A stretch of 64,000 bases of DNA from Bog-159 sp963818855 (GTDB taxonomy: Bacteria; Acidobacteriota; Terriglobia; Bryobacterales; Bryobacteraceae), in NCBI GenBank assembly GCA_963818855.1, contig CAWFUH010000009.1:25843-89842 (forward strand), written 5' to 3'. The translations under genes and the position numbers were made by a program. Shown piece after piece: positions 25,544 through 34,104 of this stretch. Within the stretch, counting starts at the first letter, position 1. Every line of letters begins with the position of its first letter. The notes below the pieces were generated by a model that worked only from the letters and a program-made list of their open reading frames with translations, did no database searches and had not been told where the DNA came from.

Positions 25544-25590
25544 AAGAAAAAAAAACAGACAGGCCGCTCCAAGACCCTCGCGGACGGCCT
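25544..25590 (-). terminator. Hairpin plus T-run upstream of the secreted-protein gene (terminator or attenuator)
   Basis: Read on the minus strand, AGGCCGTCC pairs with GGAGCGGCCT (one bulged base) around an 11-base loop, followed by GTCTG and then nine T. This looks like a rho-independent terminator, though the T-run begins 5 bases after the stem. Because it lies just before the minus-strand gene at 24886-25482, it could act as an attenuator in its leader. Confidence 0.4.
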
Positions 25591-25671
25591 AAGTGCTAGT
25601 ACGAAAGCCATGCACGCGCGCGGCCGGCGATACGGGTTTTGGCGGGTTCAAATGATATACTGATCGGGTTG

Positions 25672-28600
25672 ATGGGTCTAAAACAGGGGGCTTTTGGCCT
25701 GCTAATATGCCTGCTCGGGTTCCATTCGTTATCGGGCGGCGTGGGCGGCAGCCTTTCCGGAACCATCTCCGATCCGCACAACCTGCCGGTATCGGGTGCC
25801 ACAGTCACCGCAATTAACACGGCGACCGGTTTGCGCCAAATAGTCATCACCAGTGCGCAGGGATTCTATTCCTTTCCGGAACTCGCCGTGGGCGCCTACA
25901 TCCTCACCGTGGAGGCGAACGGTTTTCGCACCTATCGCGCGACGCATCTGGCGATGGACACGAACAGCGCGCTGCGTCTGGACGTGCCGCTGGCGCTGGG
26001 CGAACGCAGCGAGCAGGTCACGGTGACCGCGTCCGCCGCGCACGTCGAAACGGTCGATACGCAGTTGGGCGAGGTCGTTTCGGGAACCAAAATCACAGCC
26101 GTGCCGCTGAACGGCCGCAGCTTTACGGACTTGCTGGCTCTGCAGCCAGGCGTGGCCCCGGCCACCACCATTACCGGCAATTCCATTCAGGCCGCCGGCG
26201 CGGCGATCCTTTCGCCTTCGGGAGACCTCAATCCGGGTACCATTTCGATCAACGGCCAGCGCGAGTACGCCAACGGCTTCATGGTGAACGACGCCGATGT
26301 GGTGGAGCGGTTCACTATGGGCGCGGCCATCATTCCAAACCTGGATTCGATTGCCGAATTTCGCATTCTCACCGGAAACTTCGATGCCGAATACGGTAAC
26401 TACAGCGGCGGCCGCATCAGCGTGGTTACCAGGTCCGGCAGCAACCAGTTCCACGGCACGGGATTCGAGTTTCTGCGCAATACGGACCTGGATGCGCGCA
26501 ATTTCTTCTCACCCGGGCGGGCCGTGTACCAACAGAACCAGTTTGGCGGACTGTTTGGCGGACCCGTTTTGAAGAACCGCATTTTCTTCTTCGCCGATTT
26601 TCAGGGAACGGGCCAGAAGCAGGGCGTGGATACGGGATTGATCCAGGTGCCGTCGCTCGCGGAACGCGCTGGAAATTTTGCGAGCATGGCGGACCAGTTG
26701 ACCGGCACCGTCACCGGCCAGTATTGGGCGAATCTGCTGAGCGACAAGCTGGGTTACGCCGTGTCGCCGGGTGAGAATTACTATACTCCCGGCTGCGCGA
26801 ATCCCACCGCGTGCGTGTTTCCGAACGGCATCATCCCGCCGCAGGCCTGGTCCACTCCCGCCCGGGATCTGCTTAAGTATATCCCGGCTCCCAACTTGCA
26901 GAATGGTTATTTCTCGACCTCCGCCGTAGACCAGACCCTGCGCGACGATAAGGGCGCGCTGCGGCTGGATGCGAATACCCGCTTCGGCGAGCTGTCCGGC
27001 TATTATGTGGCCGACGACTATACGCAGAACAACCCGTATCCGACGCTGCAGGGCGGCGCCAATGTGCCCGGGTTCAATGCGCTGAACCTGGGCCGCTCGC
27101 AATTGGCCACGCTGGGCGACACCCGGACTTTTGGATCGCGCACCGTCAATGAGTTGCACTTCTCCTATGTACGCGACAGCAACAACGTAGGCACGCCCGA
27201 GGGAACCGTGGGAACCAGTCTCGCCTCGCAGGGTTTCGTGACCGCTACGGGTGCGCCGAGCATCCTGCCGCAACGGCCGAACATCGTGGGCGTGGAAAAT
27301 GTAATCTTCAGCAGCTTCATTATTGGTTCGACTATCACGGGCCTTCACCAGATAGACAACACTTACGAGCTGCGGGATAACTTCTCGCGGATCGTGGGGA
27401 CGCACACTCTGAAGATGGGCGGCGAGTTATTGTTGAGCCAGGTGAACGCGGCCGCCGACGTGCAATCGAATGGCACGTTTTCCTTCTTCGGCTCGGAGAC
27501 TGGTGTGGATTTCGCGGATTTCCTGATTGGCATCCCCAGCTTTTACAAGCAAGGCGACGCGCAGCCTTTCTATATGCGCAATCACTACGGCGCTCTCTTC
27601 GCGCAGGACAGTTGGCGCGTCCGTCCGCATTTGACGCTCAACTATGGCGCGCGCTGGGACGTGATCATGCCGTGGTACGAGAAGTACAACCAGATCCAAA
27701 CCCTGATCCCCGGTGAGCAGTCGGTGGTCTACCCGGGGGCCCCCACGGGCTTGGTCTTTCCGGGCGATCCGGGTGTGGCCCGTTCGCTCGCACCGGTGCG
27801 CTGGGACGATTTTTCGCCACGCCTCGGGCTGGCTTGGGCGCCGCACGGAGCAGGTGGCCTGGCGCGCAAATTGTTCGGCGATTCGGACCGCACCAGCATC
27901 CGGCTGGGCGCGGGGCGGTTCTTTACCGCTGTTGAAGGTGTTTCAGCCGGCGTGATGGCGGGTGACCCGCCCTATGGCAGCACGTACTCCAGCCCGGCCC
28001 CGCCGCTGTTCAACGATCCTTTTGTCACGGCTTCCACGGGTTTCGACAACGGCCAGCGTTTCCCCATCAACTTTCCTCCGCTCGACGCATCGCCTGGCAA
28101 TCCCAACTCAACCGTGAACTGGGCGCCGTTCCTGCCGGTCTCCGGCCTGCCGGGATACAAGCCCGATAGTGTGAGCCCCTATTCAGTGCAATACACGATT
28201 TCCATCCAGCGCCAGTTTGGCGCCGGCACGGTAGTCACTGCCGGCTACATCGGCAGTGAATCACATCATTTGCTGACGCTGCTGGAGGCCAATCCCGGCG
28301 ATCCGGCGCTGTGCCTGAGCCTAAGCCAGGTGAGCCAGGTGGCACCGGGCACTCCTACCTGCGGACCCTTCGGCGAATCGAACACCTTCACCACCGCGGC
28401 CGGCAGCACCGTCCAAGGCACGCGGCCCGTCTTTGGCCCGAACTTCGGCAGCGTGGATTGGCTCACGACAATCGGCAATGCCAACTACAACGCGCTGCAA
28501 CTGAGCGTGCGCCATACCACCGGACGGCTTGAGTTACAGGCAGGCTACACCTACGGTAAGTCACTCGATAACTCTTCCAGTATCTCCGAACAGTTGAACC

Positions 28601-29193
28601 CTAATGACTATCGCGCCACTTATGCTCCTTCGGCTTTCGATCTGAAGCAGAACTTTGTGGCCAGTTACCGCTACGAGTTGCCTTTTGGAAAGCTGGGCGG
28701 ACCCAGCCGGCTGGCCGGCGGATGGGTCCTTTCCGGAATCACTCGTTTCGCGACCGGTTTCCCGGTGACTTTGACCAATGCGAGTGACAGCTCACTGCTG
28801 GGGACCCAGCCCGACGGCGTGAATTCATACGGTGTCGATTTGCCGCAAGTGACTTCCGGCCGTCTCGCGCTCAATGATAACCCGCGCAACGGATTGGCCT
28901 ACTTCAATACGTCGCTCTTCAGCCTGCCCCCGCTGGGCGATCCCGGTAACGCGGACCGGCGGATGTTCTACGGGCCGGGCATGGCGAACTTCGACATCGC
29001 TCTGTCGAAAATGGTGCGGCTCACCGAAGGCACGTACCTGCAATTGCGGCTGGAGACGTTCAACACCTTCAATCATGCACAATTCTTCGGGCCGGCTTCC
29101 GTCAACGGCGAGATCACCAGTCCGGCTTTCGGGCAAGTGGTCAGCGCGGGCGCGCCAAGGCTGGTGCAGGCGGGCGTGAAGTTATCGTTCTAA
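25672..29193 (+). CDS. TonB-dependent receptor, Oar-like, with carboxypeptidase-regulatory N-terminus
   Basis: A 1173-residue outer-membrane protein, intact. After a signal peptide (LLICLLGFHSL) comes a carboxypeptidase-regulatory-like domain (GSLSGTISDPHNLPVSGATV to YILTVEANGF), a linker (VPLALGERSEQVTVTA), and a plug domain with VPLNGRSFTDLLALQPGV and SINGQREYANGFMVND. The barrel follows (ISVVTRSGSNQFHGTGFEFL; GGLFGGPVLKNRIFFFADFQ) and ends in an aromatic residue, VKLSF, as expected for barrel insertion. The acidobacterial members of this family are numerous and ligands are mostly unknown; they are thought to import oligosaccharides or peptides. ATG 25672 was chosen because it starts the signal peptide; a TATACT lies at 25656-25661. 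No TonB partner is near. Confidence 0.9.
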   Translation: MGLKQGAFGLLICLLGFHSLSGGVGGSLSGTISDPHNLPVSGATVTAINTATGLRQIVITSAQGFYSFPELAVGAYILTVEANGFRTYRATHLAMDTNSALRLDVPLALGERSEQVTVTASAAHVETVDTQLGEVVSGTKITAVPLNGRSFTDLLALQPGVAPATTITGNSIQAAGAAILSPSGDLNPGTISINGQREYANGFMVNDADVVERFTMGAAIIPNLDSIAEFRILTGNFDAEYGNYSGGRISVVTRSGSNQFHGTGFEFLRNTDLDARNFFSPGRAVYQQNQFGGLFGGPVLKNRIFFFADFQGTGQKQGVDTGLIQVPSLAERAGNFASMADQLTGTVTGQYWANLLSDKLGYAVSPGENYYTPGCANPTACVFPNGIIPPQAWSTPARDLLKYIPAPNLQNGYFSTSAVDQTLRDDKGALRLDANTRFGELSGYYVADDYTQNNPYPTLQGGANVPGFNALNLGRSQLATLGDTRTFGSRTVNELHFSYVRDSNNVGTPEGTVGTSLASQGFVTATGAPSILPQRPNIVGVENVIFSSFIIGSTITGLHQIDNTYELRDNFSRIVGTHTLKMGGELLLSQVNAAADVQSNGTFSFFGSETGVDFADFLIGIPSFYKQGDAQPFYMRNHYGALFAQDSWRVRPHLTLNYGARWDVIMPWYEKYNQIQTLIPGEQSVVYPGAPTGLVFPGDPGVARSLAPVRWDDFSPRLGLAWAPHGAGGLARKLFGDSDRTSIRLGAGRFFTAVEGVSAGVMAGDPPYGSTYSSPAPPLFNDPFVTASTGFDNGQRFPINFPPLDASPGNPNSTVNWAPFLPVSGLPGYKPDSVSPYSVQYTISIQRQFGAGTVVTAGYIGSESHHLLTLLEANPGDPALCLSLSQVSQVAPGTPTCGPFGESNTFTTAAGSTVQGTRPVFGPNFGSVDWLTTIGNANYNALQLSVRHTTGRLELQAGYTYGKSLDNSSSISEQLNPNDYRATYAPSAFDLKQNFVASYRYELPFGKLGGPSRLAGGWVLSGITRFATGFPVTLTNASDSSLLGTQPDGVNSYGVDLPQVTSGRLALNDNPRNGLAYFNTSLFSLPPLGDPGNADRRMFYGPGMANFDIALSKMVRLTEGTYLQLRLETFNTFNHAQFFGPASVNGEITSPAFGQVVSAGAPRLVQAGVKLSF

Positions 29194-29247
29194 TAGTCAC
29201 ATAGTTTCCCCCCGGCCTGCTCGTGTTTGGGTCTGCCGCACGAAAAA

Positions 29248-29276
29248 TTGCTTGCATTGTCGCACATTGATATAGT
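29248..29276 (+). promoter_or_regulatory. Promoter of the BlaI-M56 operon
   Basis: TTGCTT (29248-29253) and TATAGT (29271-29276) are separated by exactly 17 bases. The following sequence (29271-29305) is AT-rich with the repeated word ATAGTAG at 29272-29278 and 29294-29300, a candidate for the binding site of the BlaI-type repressor encoded just downstream. The classical TACA/TGTA dyad of staphylococcal BlaI is not clearly present. Confidence 0.5.
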
Positions 29277-29307
29277 AGTATTACAAACAGGCATAGTAGA
29301 CAACCGT

Positions 29308-29679
29308 ATGGCCACTACCAAATTCACCAAACTCGAACTGATCATCATGCAGGCGCTCTGGGATCGGGGCGCGATCTCCATACGCGAGATCCAGGAGGCG
29401 TTTCCGGAGCCGGACAAACCCTCCTACACCACAGTGCAGACTACGGTTTACCGGCTGGAAGCTAAGAAAGCGGTGCGCCGTGTGAAGAAGATCGGCAATG
29501 CGCATATTTTCGAGGCGGTGGTGTCGCGCGGTGCGGCGCAGCGCCGGTTGATCGACGATCTGTTGGGTCTGTTCGGTGGGAGGACCCAGCCCATCATGGC
29601 CCATCTGGTGGAATCCGGAAAGCTCACGCTCGAGGACGTCAAGGAGGCGCAGAATGCCTTGCGGAAACTGGGTAGATAG
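29308..29679 (+). CDS. blaI: BlaI/MecI-family transcriptional repressor
   Basis: 123 residues. The winged-helix domain is visible as KLELIIMQALWDRGAISIRE followed by SYTTVQTTVYRLEAKKAVRR, and IFEAVVSRGAAQRRLIDDLL starts the C-terminal dimerisation helices. BlaI repressors are inactivated by a membrane M56 protease, usually encoded next door; here the M56 gene begins 48 bases downstream. The symbol denotes the family; nothing suggests beta-lactam resistance, since no beta-lactamase is in the cluster. Probable regulator of this whole operon, including itself. Confidence 0.9.
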   Translation: MATTKFTKLELIIMQALWDRGAISIREIQEAFPEPDKPSYTTVQTTVYRLEAKKAVRRVKKIGNAHIFEAVVSRGAAQRRLIDDLLGLFGGRTQPIMAHLVESGKLTLEDVKEAQNALRKLGR

Positions 29680-29727
29680 CGCGGCGACAAGGACTGGAGG
29701 CTTGGCCGCAGAGGAGGACCAATCCCG

Positions 29728-31539
29728 ATGATTCACGTCCATTTCAATAGCACTTTGGCCAATCATCTGTGGCAATCGACAGTGTTTGCAGGCATCGCGG
29801 GCTTGTTGGCCTACTCTTTGCGGCACAACTACGCCCGCACACGGCATTGGATCTGGCTGATCGCTTCCGTAAAATTTCTGATCCCGTTTTCGCTCCTGAC
29901 GGCACTGGGCGGGCAATTCGGGTGGTTGACGGAACGGTTCGCCGGCCGCGTTGGTCCGCCTGAATGGCCGGCTGTCGTGCAACAAATCGGACAGCCGTTT
30001 CCGGAATCGCTGCTACCCGCAGCGGTTACGGCGGCCTCGCTCGGGCCACAGCACGCCAGCATACTGCCGGAGCTTCTCCTGGCTATCTGGGCGTGCGGTT
30101 TTGTGGTAGTGCTGTTTTCCTGGTGGCAACGCTGGCGGTCGATCCGGCTGGCCGTGCGCGCCGCCGCGCCTCTGCCGCTGCGTCTGAAAACCGGCCTTCC
30201 CGTGCTATCGTCGCCGTCCGCGCTGGAGCCGGGCGTTTTCGGTATCGTGCGCCCAGTGCTGCTGCTGCCGGAAGGCATCACGGACCACCTGGCGCCGGCG
30301 CACCTGGACGCGGTCCTGGCGCATGAACTATGTCATGTCCGCCGTCGTGACAATCTGGCGGCGGCGGCCCACATGGTGGTGGAGGCAATTTTCTGGTTTC
30401 ATCCTCTGGTGTGGTGGATTGGCACGCGCCTGGTAGAGGAGCGCGAGCGCGCTTGCGATGAAGAAGTGTTGCGCTTGGGCAACCAGCCGGAGATCTATGC
30501 CGAGAGCATTTTAAAGACGTGCCAGTTCTACCTGGAGTCGCCTCTGGCGTGCATGTCCGGGATTGCAGGTTCGGATCTGAAGAAAAGAATTGTCCGAATT
30601 ATGAAACAGGGCGGCGCCCACCAACTCGGCTTCGGCCGAAAGCTGCTGCTGGCCACCGCTGGCATCGCGGCGCTCACCGTGCCCCTCGTGCTGGGGCTGA
30701 TGAACGCGCCGCAAAGCCGGGCGCAATCGCCGGCGCCAGCTACTGCCCCGCGCCCGGCATTCGATGTTGCGTCCATTAAACCGAGCCACGCTCCGGGCGG
30801 CCCGAACAGCCTGTTTCGGGTTCTCGCGGAGCCTGGCAAGTTCACCGCCGAGCATGTCAACGTGCGATTCCTATTGCAATACGCGTATCGCCTGAAAGAT
30901 TCTCAGATCTTCGGAGCACCGGCCTGGCTCGACTCCGAACATTACAGCATTGAAGCCAAGCAGGATGACGCCTCGGCCGAACTCCTGCGCAACCGCAGCC
31001 GCGATGAGCAGGCGGAACGGCTCCGGCTCATGATTCAGTCCATGCTCGTGGACCGGTTCAAACTGACGCTGCATCACGAAACGAAGGAGCTGCCCTTGTA
31101 CGTGCTGGTGGTGGCGAAGAACGGCCCAAAAATCCAGGAATCCGCCGACATACCGGAAGACACGACCGCCCCGCCAGGTCCGCCAACACCCAACGGTCCG
31201 CAACCCAGACACAGCTTCAGGTTTGACCGGGGGGAGTTCAAAGCAATCTCCCAGAATATGGATAGATTTGCCGATTTGCTTTCGCACCAGGTCGGCCGTC
31301 CGGTCCTGAACCAAACCGGGCTGAAAGGTAATTACGATTTCACGCTGCAGTGGACGCCGCAGGACGGCGAGCGTCCCATGCCCGGCGGACCGCCCGGTGA
31401 AGCCGCGCCGCCTGCGGATACGTCTGGTCCGTCGATCTTTACGGCCCTACAGGAGCAGCTTGGGCTGAGGCTGGAAGCGCAAAAGGGGCCGGTGGACACC
31501 ATCGTAATTGATCATGTAGAGCGGCCCTCGGAGAATTAG
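29728..31539 (+). CDS. M56 (BlaR1-like) membrane metalloprotease fused to a TIGR03435 domain
   Basis: 603 residues. The N-terminal half has several membrane segments (LWQSTVFAGIAGLLAY; HWIWLIASVKFLIPFSLLTA; LLLAIWACGFVVVLF) and the zinc site HELCH at residues 199-203 with the downstream acidic helix EERERACDEEVL, as in BlaR1/MecR1. A last membrane segment (about 306-326, LLLATAGIAALTVPLVLGLM) leads out to a domain from about residue 342 to the end: AFDVASIKPSHAPGG, WLDSEHYSIEAK, LLSHQVGRPVLNQTGLKGNY, DTIVIDHVERPSEN. This is the TIGR03435 family of Acidobacteriota. In BlaR1 this position holds the penicillin-binding sensor, which is absent here. By analogy the TIGR03435 domain would be the periplasmic sensor and BlaI the cytoplasmic target. 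GAGGAGG precedes the ATG. Confidence 0.88.
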   Translation: MIHVHFNSTLANHLWQSTVFAGIAGLLAYSLRHNYARTRHWIWLIASVKFLIPFSLLTALGGQFGWLTERFAGRVGPPEWPAVVQQIGQPFPESLLPAAVTAASLGPQHASILPELLLAIWACGFVVVLFSWWQRWRSIRLAVRAAAPLPLRLKTGLPVLSSPSALEPGVFGIVRPVLLLPEGITDHLAPAHLDAVLAHELCHVRRRDNLAAAAHMVVEAIFWFHPLVWWIGTRLVEERERACDEEVLRLGNQPEIYAESILKTCQFYLESPLACMSGIAGSDLKKRIVRIMKQGGAHQLGFGRKLLLATAGIAALTVPLVLGLMNAPQSRAQSPAPATAPRPAFDVASIKPSHAPGGPNSLFRVLAEPGKFTAEHVNVRFLLQYAYRLKDSQIFGAPAWLDSEHYSIEAKQDDASAELLRNRSRDEQAERLRLMIQSMLVDRFKLTLHHETKELPLYVLVVAKNGPKIQESADIPEDTTAPPGPPTPNGPQPRHSFRFDRGEFKAISQNMDRFADLLSHQVGRPVLNQTGLKGNYDFTLQWTPQDGERPMPGGPPGEAAPPADTSGPSIFTALQEQLGLRLEAQKGPVDTIVIDHVERPSEN

Positions 31540-31541
31540 CC

Positions 31542-32429
31542 ATGAAAAGCATCGTTCCAACAATCGTCTTCGCGGTGATGAGCATCCCGCACACCGGGGC
31601 GCAGTCGCCGGCGCCGGCCAGCAAACCGGTACCCGCCTTCGAAGTGGTGTCGATTAAGCCCAACCATGACAGCGACGGGAGGATCATGGTCCGCATGGAT
31701 CCGGGGGGCAGGTTCGAAGCGCATAACATTACCGTGAAGTTTCTGCTCGAAGAGGCGTATGGCATCAAAGATCCGCAGCTTTCCGAATCTCCCGGCTGGC
31801 TAGATTCCGAGCATTACAATATTGAAGCCAAACCGGATGACTCGGTCGACGCAAGCAAGCTGGGCCGCGACGAGCGCCAGGTGGTACTGAGAGCCATGCT
31901 GCAAGGGATGCTGGCGGATCGCTTCAAGCTGGTTGTGCACCACGAGACCAGGGAGCAATCGGAATATGCGCTGGTGGTGACGAAGAATGGTCCGAAGTTC
32001 CACGAGACGACGGCGCCGGAGATCGATCCGAAGACCGGACCTCCCGGACCTCCCGGACCGCCGACGCCCGGCGCGCCCGTGCCGAGAGGCGGCATCCGCA
32101 TGATGGGGAGGGGTGACCTCACGTGCAGCGGCATCGGTCTTAAGCAATTCGCCGATGTGCTTGCGCGGCAAATCGGGCACGTGGTGGTGGACCAGACGGG
32201 ACTGAAGGGCCTGTACGATTTCACGCTGAAGTGGACGCCCGATGAAGGCCAAGGGCAGATGTTTAAGGGTGCGGGCGGCCCTCCCGGAGACGCGTCGCCT
32301 CCGTCCGATGCGTCCGGTCCGACGATTTTCACGGCCTTGCAGGAGGAGCTTGGGCTGAAGCTGGAATCGCAAAAGGGGCCGGTGGATACGATCGTCATCG
32401 ACCACGTGGAGAGGCCCTCGGAGAACTGA
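31542..32429 (+). CDS. Secreted TIGR03435-family protein
   Basis: 295 residues starting 2 bases after the stop of the M56 gene. A short export signal (IVPTIVFAVMSIPHTGAQS) is followed by one TIGR03435 domain: AFEVVSIKPNHDSDG, WLDSEHYNIEAKPDD, LARQIGHVVVDQTGLKGLYD and DTIVIDHVERPSEN. It is strongly similar to the C-terminal domain of the preceding M56 protein, including a shared proline-rich insert and an almost identical ending, so it arose by tandem duplication of that domain. As a free periplasmic copy it could compete with, or deliver the ligand to, the sensor of the M56 protease. Function is not known for this family. Confidence 0.88.
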   Translation: MKSIVPTIVFAVMSIPHTGAQSPAPASKPVPAFEVVSIKPNHDSDGRIMVRMDPGGRFEAHNITVKFLLEEAYGIKDPQLSESPGWLDSEHYNIEAKPDDSVDASKLGRDERQVVLRAMLQGMLADRFKLVVHHETREQSEYALVVTKNGPKFHETTAPEIDPKTGPPGPPGPPTPGAPVPRGGIRMMGRGDLTCSGIGLKQFADVLARQIGHVVVDQTGLKGLYDFTLKWTPDEGQGQMFKGAGGPPGDASPPSDASGPTIFTALQEELGLKLESQKGPVDTIVIDHVERPSEN

Positions 32430-32523
32430 TACCGGCGTGTCTGGCCCAGTCCACGCCGGCATGCCCGCGCGCGTCATAACAGAGAAGCGGTCGAGGAGAA
32501 GATTCCCAGTGACGGAGCGCCCA

Positions 32524-34104
32524 ATGGCCCGGCGGACCACCAAACGGAATGAATCCAGGCAGGTCTGGAGACCCGCCGCAGACCTGGAGGTCTGCCCCAC
32601 TTACGCACTAACCGCTGGATGGGCCGGCCTGATGGCCGCGATCGGCGCGGTCTCGCTGCACGCGGCTGTGATACGCGGCGTAGTGGTCGAGAATTTCACC
32701 AGCAAGCCTCTGGCCCGCGCGCAAGTGGCTTTACAGCCGGTGGGGGGCACGCCGGGCGCACCGAAGTCTATGCGCGCAGATTCCCACGGCATATTTGTAT
32801 TCGCTTCGCTCGCGAATGGTGCTTACATCGTCAGGGCCACACGCAGCGGTTTCATGTCCGCCGAGTATGGGCAAAAGCGCTGGAACTCAGCCGGCATGCC
32901 CGTGATGCTGGAAAAAGAAGAGGACTCGGTTTTCCTCGATATCCGGATCTTTCGCTACAGCGCGATTAACGGAACGCTGGTGGATGAGAACGATGAAGGC
33001 CTGCCTGGATATGAGGTGCTGGCTTACCGCAACTCCAAGCCGCCGGAGTTGATGGCGCACGCCACCAGTGACGAGCGTGGCATCTATCGCCTGCATGGCC
33101 TGACGCCCGGAACTTACGTCGTGCGCACGGCCGGCAATCAATCGAACGACGGATCGTTTCTGCCCACTTACTCCAAGGAGACAGACAAGCTGGACCAGGC
33201 GCGCGCGGTGGAGTTATACCCGGATCAGGAAGCCGATAACATGGATGTGCGCCCGCTGCCGGGGAGGTTGTACAACCTCGCCGCCGATGTTGAAAGGATT
33301 CCGCCTGGCCAGGATGCTTCAATCACGCTAGTGTCCGAAACGGGGCGCAAGACGGTTGCGGCTGAGAAGTACCGGTTCACACATCTCCCGCCTGGCGAAT
33401 ACGATGTGTTCGCCCGTTCGCCTGCCGACCCAGCTGAAGGGGAAAGCTTCCTGGGCTCTTACCAGCACGTTCTCCTGGGCGCGGATGCGGGCGCTTCCTT
33501 AATGCTGCGGTCTCCATCGGGAGTGAGTGTGGCCGGTGCGCCCGCCAATGCGGCGGCGGAAATCCGCATCCGGCAGGCCGGCCAGGCGGGCGCAGAACCA
33601 TCGTCTGTGCCCTTGCGGAACGGTGCGGCTACGATTCCGATTGGCCGCTGGGAAGTGATGTTACTGCCGCCTGACGGTTACTATGTCTCCGCTGTGTCGG
33701 GTTCGGTCTCCGCGGCGAACCGCTGGCGTCCAGATGGCTGGCAGGAAGTCACGTCGCCTCCTTCGGCCGGTTTTGGCGGAGTGCGCTTCACAGTTTCCGC
33801 AGGCCCCAGCGCCATCCATGGTGTGGTGAAAGCCTCGGACGGTCCGGTATCGGGCGTGCCCGTTTACCTCGAAGCTTATAATCAAACGGCGGGTGGCCGC
33901 GTCGCGGACCTGCGCACGGCGATCACCGACATGCATGGCCAATACCGTTTGGATGGACTGGCGCCGGGAACTTACCGTATTCTCGGCACATTTGAGTACT
34001 TATCGCCGGATATAGAGGTTATGGGCGCCGCGGGCGCGCAACTAATGACGCTGGACGCACACAGCGACGTGGCGCGCGATTTGGAACTGTACATCATCAG
34101 ATGA
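32524..34104 (+). CDS. Exported protein with carboxypeptidase-regulatory-like repeats
   Basis: 526 residues from ATG 32524, chosen because GGAG lies 5-6 bases before it; the frame is open to a GTG at 32437. After a hydrophobic export segment (WAGLMAAIGAVSLHAAV) there are at least three Ig-like regulatory domains: IRGVVVENFTSKPLARAQVA, LVDENDEGLPGYEVLAYRNS with GIYRLHGLTPGTYVVRTAG, and IHGVVKASDGPVSGVPVYLE with GQYRLDGLAPGTYRILGTF. Such domains are common in acidobacterial exported proteins and likely mediate binding or stability. The stop codon overlaps the next ATG by four bases (ATGA), so translation of the receptor gene is probably coupled to this one. Confidence 0.8.
   Translation: MARRTTKRNESRQVWRPAADLEVCPTYALTAGWAGLMAAIGAVSLHAAVIRGVVVENFTSKPLARAQVALQPVGGTPGAPKSMRADSHGIFVFASLANGAYIVRATRSGFMSAEYGQKRWNSAGMPVMLEKEEDSVFLDIRIFRYSAINGTLVDENDEGLPGYEVLAYRNSKPPELMAHATSDERGIYRLHGLTPGTYVVRTAGNQSNDGSFLPTYSKETDKLDQARAVELYPDQEADNMDVRPLPGRLYNLAADVERIPPGQDASITLVSETGRKTVAAEKYRFTHLPPGEYDVFARSPADPAEGESFLGSYQHVLLGADAGASLMLRSPSGVSVAGAPANAAAEIRIRQAGQAGAEPSSVPLRNGAATIPIGRWEVMLLPPDGYYVSAVSGSVSAANRWRPDGWQEVTSPPSAGFGGVRFTVSAGPSAIHGVVKASDGPVSGVPVYLEAYNQTAGGRVADLRTAITDMHGQYRLDGLAPGTYRILGTFEYLSPDIEVMGAAGAQLMTLDAHSDVARDLELYIIR

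Noticed and set aside
29308..31539. Beta-lactam resistance locus
   Set aside because: BlaI and M56 are present, but the penicillin sensor domain and any beta-lactamase are missing, so the name alone would mislead.
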